Source: Dactylorhiza incarnata (lineage: Eukaryota; Streptophyta; Magnoliopsida; Asparagales; Orchidaceae). From it: a stretch of 64,000 nt of DNA. The stretch is taken from assembly GCA_033032865.1 (NCBI GenBank), contig JAWHQI010000273.1, forward strand, positions 2,666,001 through 2,730,000, given 5' to 3'. Under the pieces are notes generated by a model. That model ran no database searches. It was not told the origin of the DNA and was given only the letters and a program-made list of their open reading frames with translations. The translations under genes were made by a program, and so were the position numbers. This document shows, piece after piece, positions 21,241 to 32,800 of this stretch (positions are counted from its first letter, which is position 1; every line of letters begins with the position of its first letter).

Positions 21241-22969
21241 TCTGGGTTGAAATGTATAATCCTCAATTTCTCTCTATTTTTTTTCTTGTTGTATCCTATA
21301 GCACACATAATGACAAATTATATTCAAGCGAAAAATCTCAAAAAATTTTAGTTTCTCTTGAAAATCAAAGTTCTGTTACTTTTGTCGGGCGGTAGTTGTT
21401 ACCGCTGGCATAAGCCTGATTCTTATTATATAGAATCCCTCTCTGATTTTTTCCTTTCTAAAAAATTTATTATACTGTATTTTCCCTAGTTTCAGAATGT
21501 TTCATGTATTTTCATTTTGATATTGTCCTTAAAAATCAAAATCAAAGATAAAACTTCAAAACAAGTACAAAAATACAAAAATATGCTTTTGTCTTCTATT
21601 ACATTTACTTATTTGTTTCTATTTTGTTTCTAAAAATTTAAATCAATCAAAAAACTGTTTAATGCTTCATTGCTTAAAATTAAGGATGATTATATTTATT
21701 ACTTAAAGATGATTTATGGTTAATTTTAATTTCAAGTTTCTTTATAACATTATTCTTGAATATAACATGCCTTGAGTATTATCTTACAATGTGCAATAAA
21801 GTTGGTTGTAGAATACTTGTGTAGAATTGTTTTTGCATGCCTCTAAGTCTGAGTGAAGTTTTATATTTGGTAATGAATATCTCACTTACACTATTTTGAT
21901 AATCTGCATGTGTTTTTAAATCCTATTCTTGCATGCTTGTGTAGAACAAGAACTTACAATATTGAATTGCATAAATAGATTAACTACACATCATTTAACT
22001 CTTTCTTGAATTCTTTGTGTTCATGCACTTGTGATTAGAGAAAAATGGTATATAAAATAAAATTTCTATTCTTGCAAAAACAAGTGAATTCGGAGTCCTT
22101 AGTCACTAAACTAAAAAACAAATAATCAATGAAAAGGAAAACTCCACCAAGCACTACTCACCCTCCTAATAAGTCTTAATGAACATTGTGGGGTTGAGCA
22201 CCTTGGCCAAGAATTGTAAAGTATCTTGTGCAAACAAAAATTTCACCACGTCTCTTTAAAAGTAAAAATTTTGTGCATTGAAATTTGTGGAAGTAAAATT
22301 ATTTATGTTTACTTAAAGGTATGTTCTTGCATTACATATGTTCATGTGGTTTGATTTATACATTTGAATACTTTATCAAAACACCTTTTTGAACACATCA
22401 TTATCTTTTATAACACTTCCACTCATGAGATTTGGACTCTAAACGCTTAGCTGCACTATTCTCTACAATTTTAAGTAAAAGCACGAGATAGCAAAGCATG
22501 ATCTTTACAATGTTTATGTTTACTTGAAATGCAAATTAATTTACATTGTAAAACATATCTTTTCTTGATATGTGTACTCTTGCTTGCTTGCATCTTTTGT
22601 ACCTAAATTCAAACATCTTCTTTTTAAACGTCAAATTTGATATATTGCCTTCTTTAAAATACTTAAAGTTGTTCAAGATTGCTTTCGTTGTGTCTACTAT
22701 TTCTATAAATTGTAATCTTTACATAATTCACATTAGTTCATATTTCATTTACTCTTCCCACCATCTTTTGATAATACCAAAAGGGGGAGAATAAATTGAA
22801 GAAATCTATTATTTAAGGGGGACAATAAATTGAAGAAATGAATTATGTAGGGGGAGTATCCATATAGGGGGAGTATGCACATTTTACCATGCTTAACACA
22901 TACTATAGACACTACTATAGTTATATATTATTATTTCTTTCTAGAGGATTTGTTATAATCAAAAGGGGG
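21241..22969 (+). other. Cop-2 3' noncoding region with multiple purine tracts
   Basis: AT-rich and without credible genes. It contains the dyad GCGGTAGTTGTTACCGC (21389-21405) and a cluster of polypurine-like runs near 22786, 22817, 22848, 22865 and 22961-22969. The last (AAAAGGGGG) is the one split from the 3' LTR by the CACTA insertion. Confidence 0.65.
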
Positions 22970-23740
22970 CACTACTAGAAAAATGACTTTTAGCCACACT
23001 TTTTTTGCCACGGGTCAAAAATCATGGCTAATAGTTAAGTATTAGCCACGACCCCCTAATTCGTGGCTAATAAGTAAGTATTAGCCACGGAAGTCAAATT
23101 CGTGGTAAAAAAGAACACATTAGCCACAGTTTATCGAATCCATGGCTAAAAAATACTATTAGCCACGATTTTCTAATTTGTGGCTAATATTTTAGCCACA
23201 ATTCTTAATTCGTGGAAAATATATAAGTATTAGCCACATATTTTTTCCGTGGCAAAAAATTAGTATGAGATAATTAATTAAAATTTAGTTTTTTAATTTA
23301 TTCATAACATATACGTAAATATATTAATATTAATTTAAACTTTAATTCACATATACTTAATTACTTTGTGTCACATACAATTCAATCACGTACATCACGT
23401 GCTATAATGAGGAGATCAACAACACTCAATCCAGATAACATTCGATCACGTTTTTTTATTAAAAATGCCGCAAAAACTTAAACTATTCGAAACGTTGTTT
23501 AATAAAAATGCCGCGATAAATTTCCCCCTAAAAATTTAGGGAAATTTAATTTCCCGCTACGTTTTCCTTATTTGGCACGGAGGACTCGAAACACAAACCA
23601 CCCGGTTCTCATTTTGCTCTCATTGTTGAAGCCCTAGCCGCGGTGTATCCCTCTGCAGATCGACGCGAAGAGTTTCAGTCCAGATCGACTAGAAGAGTTT
23701 CAGTCCTGATCGTCGAGAAGGAATCCCTAGCCGCGGTGTC

Positions 23741-23900
23741 ACTACAACAAATAACACCTACTGCGTCGTTTTTTTTGGCGGTGTTTTTAAAAACGTCGCC
23801 ATAGATTTTGATTTAGCGGCGTTTTGTTATAAAAGCGTGGGAAATAGTATATAATAAATTTCGCGGCGTTGTTTTCATAAAGCGCCGCTAATCAAAAAGA
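23741..23900 (+). mobile_element. Possible nested CACTA-like end inside the CACTA element
   Basis: CACTACAACAAATAACACC followed by GGCGGTGTTTTTAAAAACGTCGCC-type inverted sequence and further GCGGCG/CGCCGC motifs resembles the end of a second CACTA-like family. No matching right end was found, so this is a fragment at best. The 15 bases before it (CCCTAGCCGCGGTGT) also occur near 23635. Confidence 0.35.
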
Positions 23901-24169
23901 CTGGATAATTTGTTGTTAACTAGCACTGAATTTGGCTAGGTATATAAATTTTGCTTTTACTTACAAAAATAACAATGAAATTTTTTGTTGCATAAATATC
24001 AACAAATTATTTTGTTGTAAAATACTTGTTGCTAAATAGAAACTAAATATTTTTTTTTTGCTAATTATTTAAGATAACATATTTATGGAGGGAAAATTTC
24101 CCTCAAAAAAATTTCATTTCCCTCCAAAAATTTTCATTTCACTTTTCATAAATTTTTTGGTATTTTTAA

Positions 24170-24540
24170 TTCCTTTAACAAATTAAATAAGCCCTAGCAA
24201 CCCTAAGCCCGTATCTGCTCCAAGCGCCGCTCTCCCCTCTCCACACGATCTCCCCACCCTGTTCCACCAGTGCACTCCTCCACTCCGGCGATCCACTCCT
24301 CCACAAGCGACCCACTCCGGCGATCCACTCCACTCCGCGGCTCTTCCTTGGCAGCATCCTCGCGGCAGCACCTCGGCGACACCGCCTTCTTCCAAGTTTT
24401 GCTTCCAACCCATTACTTCGCCATCTCAGCTTCGCCATTCTCCGATTTCCTCAACCTCTCTGTTTCCAACCCGTTGATTCCTTTTCAGTTTATCACAGGA
24501 CTCTCGGTCAAGCTCTCCACCAAACTCTAAGAGCCAGTCC
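24170..24540 (+). other. GC-rich gene-like block inside the CACTA element
   Basis: An abrupt change to CCT-rich, GC-rich sequence after AT-rich DNA, starting with CCCTAG/CCCTAAG elements and with an open frame at 24270-24530. It looks like the 5' end of a plant gene (leader and first exon) but I recognise no product. Possibly a captured host fragment or the first exon of a lost transposon gene. Confidence 0.3.
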
Positions 24541-25739
24541 CAAAGCAATTCTCCACCCAAAAAAAACTGAGGGTATTCTCTTTTTATCTTACGGATTTCA
24601 GTTTTGTGGCTTCAAATACATTCCTATTGAAGTAAATAAAATTGTGGCTTCAAAACATAAAACTCTAATTTGTTAAGAATTCAAGATATTCAGTTTTGTG
24701 CTGCATGTGGCTTCAAAAGGTAAACTATAATAAAATTATGGCTTCAAAAGGTAAAACTCTAATCTGTTAAGTAAAATTGTACAACATAGTGTAGCTAACA
24801 GTTTAGAGTATTGTTAAGGTTATTAATTTGTTAAGTAAAATTGTTAAGGTGCTGTAAATATTAAGAGGAGTCTGTAATAGGAAGGTGCTGTAAATATTAT
24901 GCATGCAGGCTATTATGAATAAGGCTTGTTATGAGAGATTAGCTGGTGACTTTCTATCTTACAAAATCAATGCTTAATGTCTTAAACAAGAATTAAAGTC
25001 TTACATTTATTTGATAAGGCAAAATGTAATTATTTCACTTCTTCCGCTCTTCTCTTTTGTTGATTGAATCAATGCTTAAGGCAAAATCTTTAAGGCAAAA
25101 TCCATTTGTGTATGTTTTTGAATTAATCAGTGCCTTCACTTGGAAATTGAGCAGAAAATTTTGTTATAATTGCTCCTCCATTCATGTCCACCTTGATTTT
25201 TGAGCAGAAAATTCTTCAGAGCAAGAAATTGGTTTTTCAGAGTGGCTTACCATTGACTTGAAAGGTGTTCAAATCCTTAAAGGTTAGACATGTTCTAATT
25301 TACTTTCTCATTTAGTTTTATTTTTGTGAGGGGCTTTGGATTGATATTGTTTAAATAATCAGGTAACTCCTCATATTTTTTTATTTTCCTGTTTTTGAGA
25401 TACCTTTGGAACGATGTCAAACAGTAGAAGTTACCTTTGGAATGGTGTTAAATTTCTGATAGGCTGCTGTGGTGATACCAGAAAACTAAGAACATCAAGA
25501 ACTGTCCTGAAACAGGGCATTATGGTTTGATTCTAGCCGTTCTCGGTTCAAATCCGGTTCCAAACTAATTGAGAACCTAGCTGTGTATATTTATTTTTTT
25601 TCTCTTCCATTTCAATTTACCTTATAATTTATTATTAAGCAGAGAAATATTGGAGAAGTAGTAATGGTTTGCCTCTGAAGCAATTAGACAGCGAATTCAT
25701 GATCTGCAAGTCAACTAAGTGCTTTTTAGTTTTATTACA

Positions 25740-25915
25740 GCTTTGAGAAACCTTTTTTTACTATGCTTTGAAAAACCTTTTTATCCTATTTCCTTCCAGC
25801 ATTTCTTTTTTATATGCTTTGAAAAACCTTTTATATGCTTTGAAAAACCTTTTTTATTTCAGAAAACCTTTTTTTACTATGCTTTGAGAAACCTTTTTAA
25901 AACCTTTTTATCCTC
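25740..25915 (+). repeat. Short tandem/interspersed repeat (GCTTTGAAAAACCTTTTT)
   Basis: About six irregular copies of an 18-base unit in an AT-rich part of the CACTA element. The ORF through it is low complexity and not a gene. Confidence 0.6.
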
Positions 25916-27374
25916 TTTCCTTCCAGCATTTCTGCGATTAAGAATATGGTTTCACACGCCATGTATCTCCTTCTCCCTTTTCTTCTCAATATTTCCCTCT
26001 GCTTTCATCTTCACTTCGTTAATCTCCTATGCTTCTCGACTTTTCATCGTTTTGCAGGTTAAACAATTTTCTTACACAAATGCAGTTTAGATGAACTATT
26101 ATAGCAAAGAGTTTCAGGCACCAAGGTATTTTTGTATATAGTGAGTTTTTTTTTTCAATTGAATGGTAATAGATAGTTCAAATGGATTCAATGGATATTT
26201 CAAATGGAAGACTTATCATTCTTCTATTGTTGTTAATGGGAGTGGAAAGGTTAATAAAAGATGTAGAAATTGCCTAAATACATTATAAACTGCAGCTCAG
26301 GAAGGAGTCCATAAGTGACCAAATCTCTCTGCGATTAAGAGAATGTTTGATATGGAGATTATTGCTACTTCCTCTTTGTAAAAGGGCAGAGTATCTTCTC
26401 CATGACAATGCATGATTTATTTTTAATTTTACTTTGTGATAGCTTTACCCGCAACTTTAAATCTTTTTTCATGATTTGCACATCCTTTCTATTGATGGAG
26501 ATAGAGGGCCGATGAATAGGTAATAACAGGAACTAGAATTTGGGCCATCCAAGGTATTATTGGACCCCAAAGGTATTCATTGCCCCTTCTCAAGCCATCC
26601 AAGGTATTATTGGATTTCTTTGCATCTACCATTTTTTCCTTATGATCCTTGATACAGGTAAGATAAGCAAAATAATGCTGTGACTTTTTTTTCTTCTTCT
26701 AATGAACTAATACATCAAGTTTAGAAGTGGTTCTTATTTCTGCTTCCCAATACAGAGTATGGGAATTTTTTTTGATCCTTCTATTTATAAAGATGTTAAG
26801 CAATGTATTCAGCCTGGATTTGTACTGATCAGGAGGTTAAGGTGTTTTCTACTTAATCGTTCAAGTTCTTTAGATAAAATTTCACTTTGTGTGCAAATAT
26901 CACAATATCAAGGAAGAAGACTTGATGAAGTAGTAATACTCCCATGTATCTACGCCCATGCAAGATGTGAGGAACTCTTTCCTTCTCACGTGCATTCTTC
27001 TCGAATTCCTTACTATGATATGGTTGCTAAATAACTGCACATTTCAATTATCATGCATTGCTCGAATATTATCATGAAATGCAAATTTTCAAGTGCACAT
27101 GTAGCACTTTGCTGTCGATCTTCGAAGAAGCCAACACTACAAATATTTTTCGTTGTAGGCTTATTATCAAGAAACCATTCCAGGTAAAGATTTCTTCTTG
27201 ATCTTTATACAAAGGCAAAGTGTTTCTCCTTCTGGTAGATGTTCAATGTTTATTACATTGTGAGTATTGTGCATCACTCATATAGGAGCTAAGCTTCATG
27301 ATCTTGCAGGTGTATTGAAGTGAGCAGAATGGTGAGAGATTATTTAACCACTAGAACATCGTAACCACTGCTAT

Positions 27375-27539
27375 CGGGCACCACGACGACTGTGATTTCT
27401 TAGCTATATCGTTGGAGTGGAAGGAAGCATGCTTTAATGGCTTCAAAGCCATGGATAGGGAGCTCCTCACCAAACTGGACTGCTCTTACAACTGCACGAA
27501 GATGATGGCGATCATTAAACATGTTATGAGATGGCTTTA
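27375..27539 (+). pseudogene. Exon-like piece in the CACTA element, product unknown
   Basis: One frame is open for about 55 codons to TAA at 27537-27539, with normal amino-acid composition (CDFLAISLEWKEACF, then AMDRELLTKLDCSYN). It is in contrast to the AT-rich DNA around it and could be a terminal exon. I do not recognise the family. No polyadenylation signal or upstream exon could be assigned with confidence. It may be a captured host exon or part of a decayed transposon gene. Confidence 0.35.
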
Positions 27540-28226
27540 ATGTTTAATATGTATTATTGATGTTAAGGATATATGAACAATATAAAAACTTAGGTGCACA
27601 ATATGTATTATTGAGGTGTGCCATTGGTGCACAAATATTATTATTGGTGCCGTGAATATAATTTGATTGTAAATAGCTGGTATCAGTGTGCTTATAACAT
27701 TATTTTTTTGTATATGCATTGAATTATTTGGCACACCTTCAAATCATGGCATATATATTTTTTAAAAGTAACTCGGACAAGTATTTGCCACGGTTTTTAA
27801 CCGTGGCAAATATTTTTTTAAAAATAATTATGCCAAGTATTTGCCATGAGATCAAATCGTGGCAAATATTTTTTTTATAAGGATGCAAAGTATTTGCCAC
27901 GGTTGAGAACCGTGGCTAATAATGGTCTTTTAGCCACGGCAGGGAAACCGTGGCTAATAATGGACTTTCAACCACGGCAGGGAAAATCGTGGCTAATAGG
28001 TGATGAAATCAGGATCTTTAGCCAAGGTTCAATTTCGTGGATAAAAGTCGTGGCAAAAGCGTATTTGCCACGGACTGAGCGTGGCAAATACTATTTGCCA
28101 CGCTCGCATTGCCCACGCCCGTTTACCGTGGGCAGGCCGTGGCTAAAAGGCTTTTGCCACAGTTTAGGACTTTTAGCCACGACAATTTGCCCTGGCTCAA
28201 AGTCCATTTTCTGGTAGTGGGGAGAT

Positions 28227-29315
28227 TATTGGAGCTTGTGTTCCGCATCTCTTGGTTTGAAAATAACAAATTCCACAATGTATTTCATCTTGCTTGTCGT
28301 GTGTTTATAGTGTACATGAACTATACTCCTAAAAAGTGCAATGCAGAATGATCACGGAGCTCAAAATTTAGAGCTACCGTGCAGCAGTAACTCCTACCAC
28401 TGGCGGTAGATGGGATGACATTTGAAGACTGACGGCAGACAGTTTCTCGATGATGAAATGACGATATCTAATGCTGCGTGTTAGTTCTTACCGCGGCGCG
28501 GTAGGTCCATGATCCGTTGTAGTTAGCACAATCTCCATGAAGGCAGACACATTGTAGCACGATAGCATGCATGATGCTAGAGCAGAGCGGTAGTACTACT
28601 GCAGGAGGTAGTTTCTGTTGCCTATTAAAAGGATGGATCTCTCTCTTTCACGTATGAATAAAAGCCACAACTCCAACCTTGTGTGAGAGCCTTCATCCCA
28701 GAGTTCCAAATCATTCCATACTCCTTCCATACTCCATCATTGAATAATTAGAGTGCGACGGAGATTTCAACATAAGGACGCGCGCTTCAACTCTGATGAT
28801 GTTCATGGCGATCCTTCATCTCCTTTAGAGCTTTTCTATATATGGAGTGTTTTTACTTTGTATTTCTTCTCTTTACTTTTGAAACGGTAGTGATTTCACC
28901 GTAGGGGTTGGCGTCTAGGCCTTGCGAGGTTTAGGGGTGAATTCGCCATTATGTGTGTGGAGACTAGGTCTATGTGTAGATCTAGGGGAAGGCTAGAGGC
29001 CATATCTTGGGGAAAATAGGCGATAGCCAATCGGTCCTTGGGAGAAGGATTAGTGAAGAAACAAAATGTGTTTTTATTCTATTGCCTCAATTTCAAGTGT
29101 TATTGAAATTAATACTCTTGTTTTCATTCCAGAGTTTTTAAGAAAAAATACTTTGGCACATTTTTTGAAGAAGTTCTAATTTTTGCAGTGCTACCGCGGA
29201 GCAGTAACTACATACCGCAGGCGGTAGTGACAGAACTCATTTTACACTTTTTTTATTCAAAAATCAAAAAGGCCTTATTCACCCCTCCCCTCTAAGGGCA
29301 CATGCCGATCCAATA
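28227..29315 (+). repeat. Cop-2 3' LTR
   Basis: Begins at TATTGGAGC, just after the rejoined purine tract (the usual TG start has become TA), and ends CCAATA (5' LTR: CCAACA). Carries TACCGCAGGCGGTA at 29213-29226 and related sites near 28380, 28490 and 28600, and the closing C-rich run before CTCTAAGGGC. Confidence 0.78.
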
Positions 29316-29808
29316 ATATTATAAAACCTTTGTGAAGGTTCAAATACCTGAAAATCAGATGGAGGTATATAATGATCCAAAGCTTGACAAAGCCCTATAT
29401 GAAATTAGAGAAAGGGATCAGTATGAATTTGATGTTGCTCAAAGAGAGATTGAAAAGAAGAGAAAGATATTTATTGAAAGACTGAAAAAGGGATAATATG
29501 TTGTTGAAAAAGAACAATTAAAAGAGGCAATTCAAATTCCTAGCACTCTGTTTGATTCCTCCAAATATGCTGTCAAGAATCTACAAGCTAAAGTCCTAAC
29601 AGGCATAGGACAACTCACCAAAAGGGGTCTTAGATGTAATCAAGAGATGGAGGATCAGCAATTTAAAAAGAAAAGGGAGATTGTATTGAAGACAACTCCA
29701 ATTTCTAGGAACCTACAATCAACAGTCATTGTGCCAGATCCTGATTCAGAAGAGTTAGACCTAGTTGAATTGAATGAGATGAAATCAAAATTTATTAGCC
29801 TTGGATTC
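29316..29808 (+). pseudogene. Unrecognised charged coding fragment
   Basis: One frame is open from about 29323 to 29808 except for a TAA near 29494. The product is rich in Lys, Glu and Arg (LYEIRERDQYEFDVAQREI; later EELDLVELNEMKSKF), so probably helical or coiled coil. It is cut on the left by Cop-2 and on the right by an LTR start. It could be part of a gag-like or viral-type structural protein, but no conserved domain is visible and I do not assign one. Confidence 0.4.
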
Positions 29809-32800
29809 TGTAACATCCCACAAATAACTAATCTCCTATGAGGGTTTTTGTCATGACTAGGTCATGACAATGCTCTGGGATGATAAAGGATACCCTAAGA
29901 ACTTAAGGAAATAGGTAAAGTCACCTTGGTCTCCAAATAGTAAATTCTAGTTACTTAACCTAGGGTTGGAGTTCTAGGTATCAAATTGATCACCTAACCC
30001 TATCATGACACTCCTAACCCTTAGGGAGCCCCATGGGTCACAAAGGACCCATTGGGGTCCACACAATTGGTCAATTTGACCCAAGTTAACCCTAGCCCCA
30101 AATAAGTCAAACCACCCTATTTAGGGTCAATTAGGGTTCAATTGGCCCAACTGACTTTCCCTAAGTTCCCCTACCCATTAAGGGAGGCCAATGGGTCAAC
30201 ATTGACCCATTGGGCCATTCAATTTCACCAATTTGACCAAAGTCAACACTTGGTCAATTTTGCCCAAATTAGGATAATCAAGCCCAAAGCTCAATCCCTT
30301 TGGTCTATGCCCAATTTCAGTGGCACACATGATTAGTCATAACTGAAATTACATGAAATGCCATTCAATTTCTGGAGAGGGTGACTAGGAGCGAGAAATT
30401 GGAAGTTTCCCCCAATTTGAAAAGAGAGAAAAAGGGCATTCATGGCTATGAATGCAATCAACCCTTCAATTCTCCTCAAACTAATGGGGATTCATTCCCC
30501 TTAGCAATTATAAGGAGAATCCATCCATTTCTAGGCCAGATGAAGCGCCAATTCAGGGGAATTACACCTTGGCCGAAAAATGGCATAATGTCCATTAATG
30601 GCATTCAACTTTGTAACCCCCTCTCCCTTAATTGAGCTCCTTAACTACTTAGAGGTCGGAGAGGAGTGAAACACTCCAAGTTTTCAGAAGGAGTCATGCG
30701 CTGGAAGCAGAAGAAGTCATGTCCCCCAAAGCTCCCTGAGGCTCCATGGTGAACCATCGATCGGCAAGGCAAATGGTTAACTCACCAATCTGATCCCCTC
30801 CTCCTCCCTTAGTGCATAGATCCTAATCTTATTGGGGCTTGATTCAATCCAAATCGGGCTCGAATCAATTTCCTGAAGGGCTTATTTTTTATCTCTTTTC
30901 CCCCACTAGAAAACCCTACTCCGGCCACCACCAGCCGCCAAACCACCGCCAATCGCCGGCCACCACCTCGACGAAGGTGGTGGTGGCAATGGCCGGCCGG
31001 GAGGATATGTGGGTGGCTAGCAAATCGAGTACAAATGTCACCCAGGGCGGACTGTTAGGGGCCGTTAAACTTCTGGGGACGATGACCCACAGCCATCGGA
31101 TTTGGCGTGATCTGCTAACCACAGAATGAAATGATATAATGTTTATGTTATTTGTATTTTGTCACACAACATGTAGTGAATGGTTTAAATACTAAAAATA
31201 CATAGTTGCCTCTGATGTAAAAGTGTTCAACATGAAATATGTTGACCTTGGTGTCTATTTTAATTTAAAATTTGTTTCACTAATTTGGGCTTACTGGATC
31301 TCCCTCAGCACCCTTTTTGGTGCAAGGTGTCCCTAGGGCTAACCGGGGATATATTTGTGAGCCCCCATTGATCCAATAAGTCAAATGACCTAAAATTTTG
31401 ACCATGGGCCAGTCTAGCCAAGACTCACATCATATCCAAAAATTAGAAATTTTTGAGATGATATTTCTATATTTTTGTAATAATTTAATATTACATACAT
31501 AGCTTAAATATAGGGTCTATGGACCTCAAAATCTCCCAAATGTCTGGTGGATGGTTTGTGGGGTAATTATATTACCATGATAAAAATCTCAGCCCATTTG
31601 GGCTTCATTTGATTAGGTACTTTTGTGGTCAATCTAGGTCACATAGGGAAGGTTAACCCTAGTTCATTAAAAGTGCACTTAAAGGACTTTGAGTGATTTC
31701 CCCTCAATCAAAAGAGGTAAATATTTGGTCACCACTTTGTCATCAAATTATACACTACTACACTTAATCTTAGTGGGTTTTGGGTTGGTGTGCATGGGAA
31801 ACCCAATTCAAACCCTAGGGTTTCATTTTTGGGTTAATGAAGGAAATAGTTTCATATCACCTCGGAAGAGCTTGGAACTTTATAGATTGTTTTATAGGGT
31901 GAGTGAACACCCTGGATAATTTTGTTGGAATTTTTGGAGTCATTAACACCTACTGAATATATAATATTTAATTTGTTAACTTTCATTTCAAGTGCAAAAT
32001 ATATAGTCATATGCTTTAAAAAAGTTATGAAACTTGGACAGTAAACTTTTCATGATGTGAGTGCCTGGAAATTTTATTATAATTCTTAGATAGGGTAATT
32101 TGGTAGTTACTTTTTAGTATATATGTCGAAAGTGAATTTCCATGATTTAAATTAATTATGTGGTCATATGGTTTTAGAAAATGTGAAATTTTTTCAGAGA
32201 GCCTCTAGGGTTATTATAATGCTCTGCAATTTTTGCACAATTATTGAATGAGACTATGTAGTGGTTCCTTCACAAATTGGTCTAAACTTAGTTCCTTTGG
32301 AATAATTAATTATGCGGATAAATGGAATTAGAAAAATATGAAAATTGGTCAGTGAGCTTCTCTGGTCAATATGGAACTTTGGTAATTTTATCATAATTTT
32401 TGGAAGGACATTACTGTATTTTGTTCATACATTTGTTAGAAGTAGTAGTTATGATTTATTTAAAATACATGGGTTAATGATCTTGAAAATACTCAATCTC
32501 TATTAGAGGACATTTTAGGCATATATGAACCCCAGGAGATTGATTCATGACATTTGGGTAAGAGGAAGCTGAAGTTCCTTAACAAATTTGGAATATGTCA
32601 TAATTTCTCATTTAATGATTTTCATGGAATTAACTATGGAGAAAAATTTAATTTACTAATTTTCCATCATATTAGTCCATAAATAATCTCTGGATATATA
32701 ATTTGTCATTAGGATACCTTGGAGTCATATGGGGCACTCATAAATGTTAATCTTTCCCCTTAAGATTGAAGAGGGTTGCGGATAGCCAAAAAGGAGTTTG

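Larger units (their letters stand above)
22970..28219. mobile_element. CACTA-type DNA transposon, apparently non-autonomous
   Basis: 5250 bp bounded by CACTACTAGAAA at 22970 and its imperfect inverse ...TTTCTGGTAGTG ending at 28219. The three bases GGG on each side (22967-22969 and 28220-28222) form the 3-bp duplication expected for CACTA elements. Both ends carry many subterminal copies of TTAGCCACGG or TTTGCCACGG and inverses (about 22985-23250 and 27780-28190). No transposase similarity was recognised inside. The interior holds gene-like GC-rich sequence near 24170-24540, an exon-like piece at 27375-27539 and low-complexity repeats. It lies inside the purine tract of Cop-2. Confidence 0.85.
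15797..29315 (+). mobile_element. Cop-2: SIRE/Maximus-like copia element, heavily mutated
   Basis: Order: 5' LTR remnant, initiator tRNA-Met primer site, gag, zinc knuckle, protease, integrase, reverse transcriptase, RNase H, a long 3' noncoding part with several purine tracts, and 3' LTR. This domain order (integrase before reverse transcriptase) defines Ty1/copia; the large coiled-coil gag and long 3' region point to the SIRE/Maximus group. Stops and frame changes occur in every domain. The CACTA element at 22970-28219 splits the last purine tract from the 3' LTR. Confidence 0.85.

Noticed and set aside
23741..24170. A complete nested CACTA element
   Set aside because: Only a left-end-like sequence was found; no right end or duplication.
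24175..24438. Arg/Trp/Gly-rich minus-strand ORF in the GC-rich block of the CACTA element
   Set aside because: Composition is what the antisense of a C-rich leader gives; the plus strand looks more gene-like.
25719..26090. Phe-rich ORF resembling a membrane protein
   Set aside because: Low-complexity translation of the GCTTTGAAAAACC repeat and AT-rich DNA.
29316..29808. Endogenous pararetrovirus coding region
   Set aside because: Charged composition alone is not evidence; no movement protein, coat zinc finger or reverse transcriptase motif is visible.
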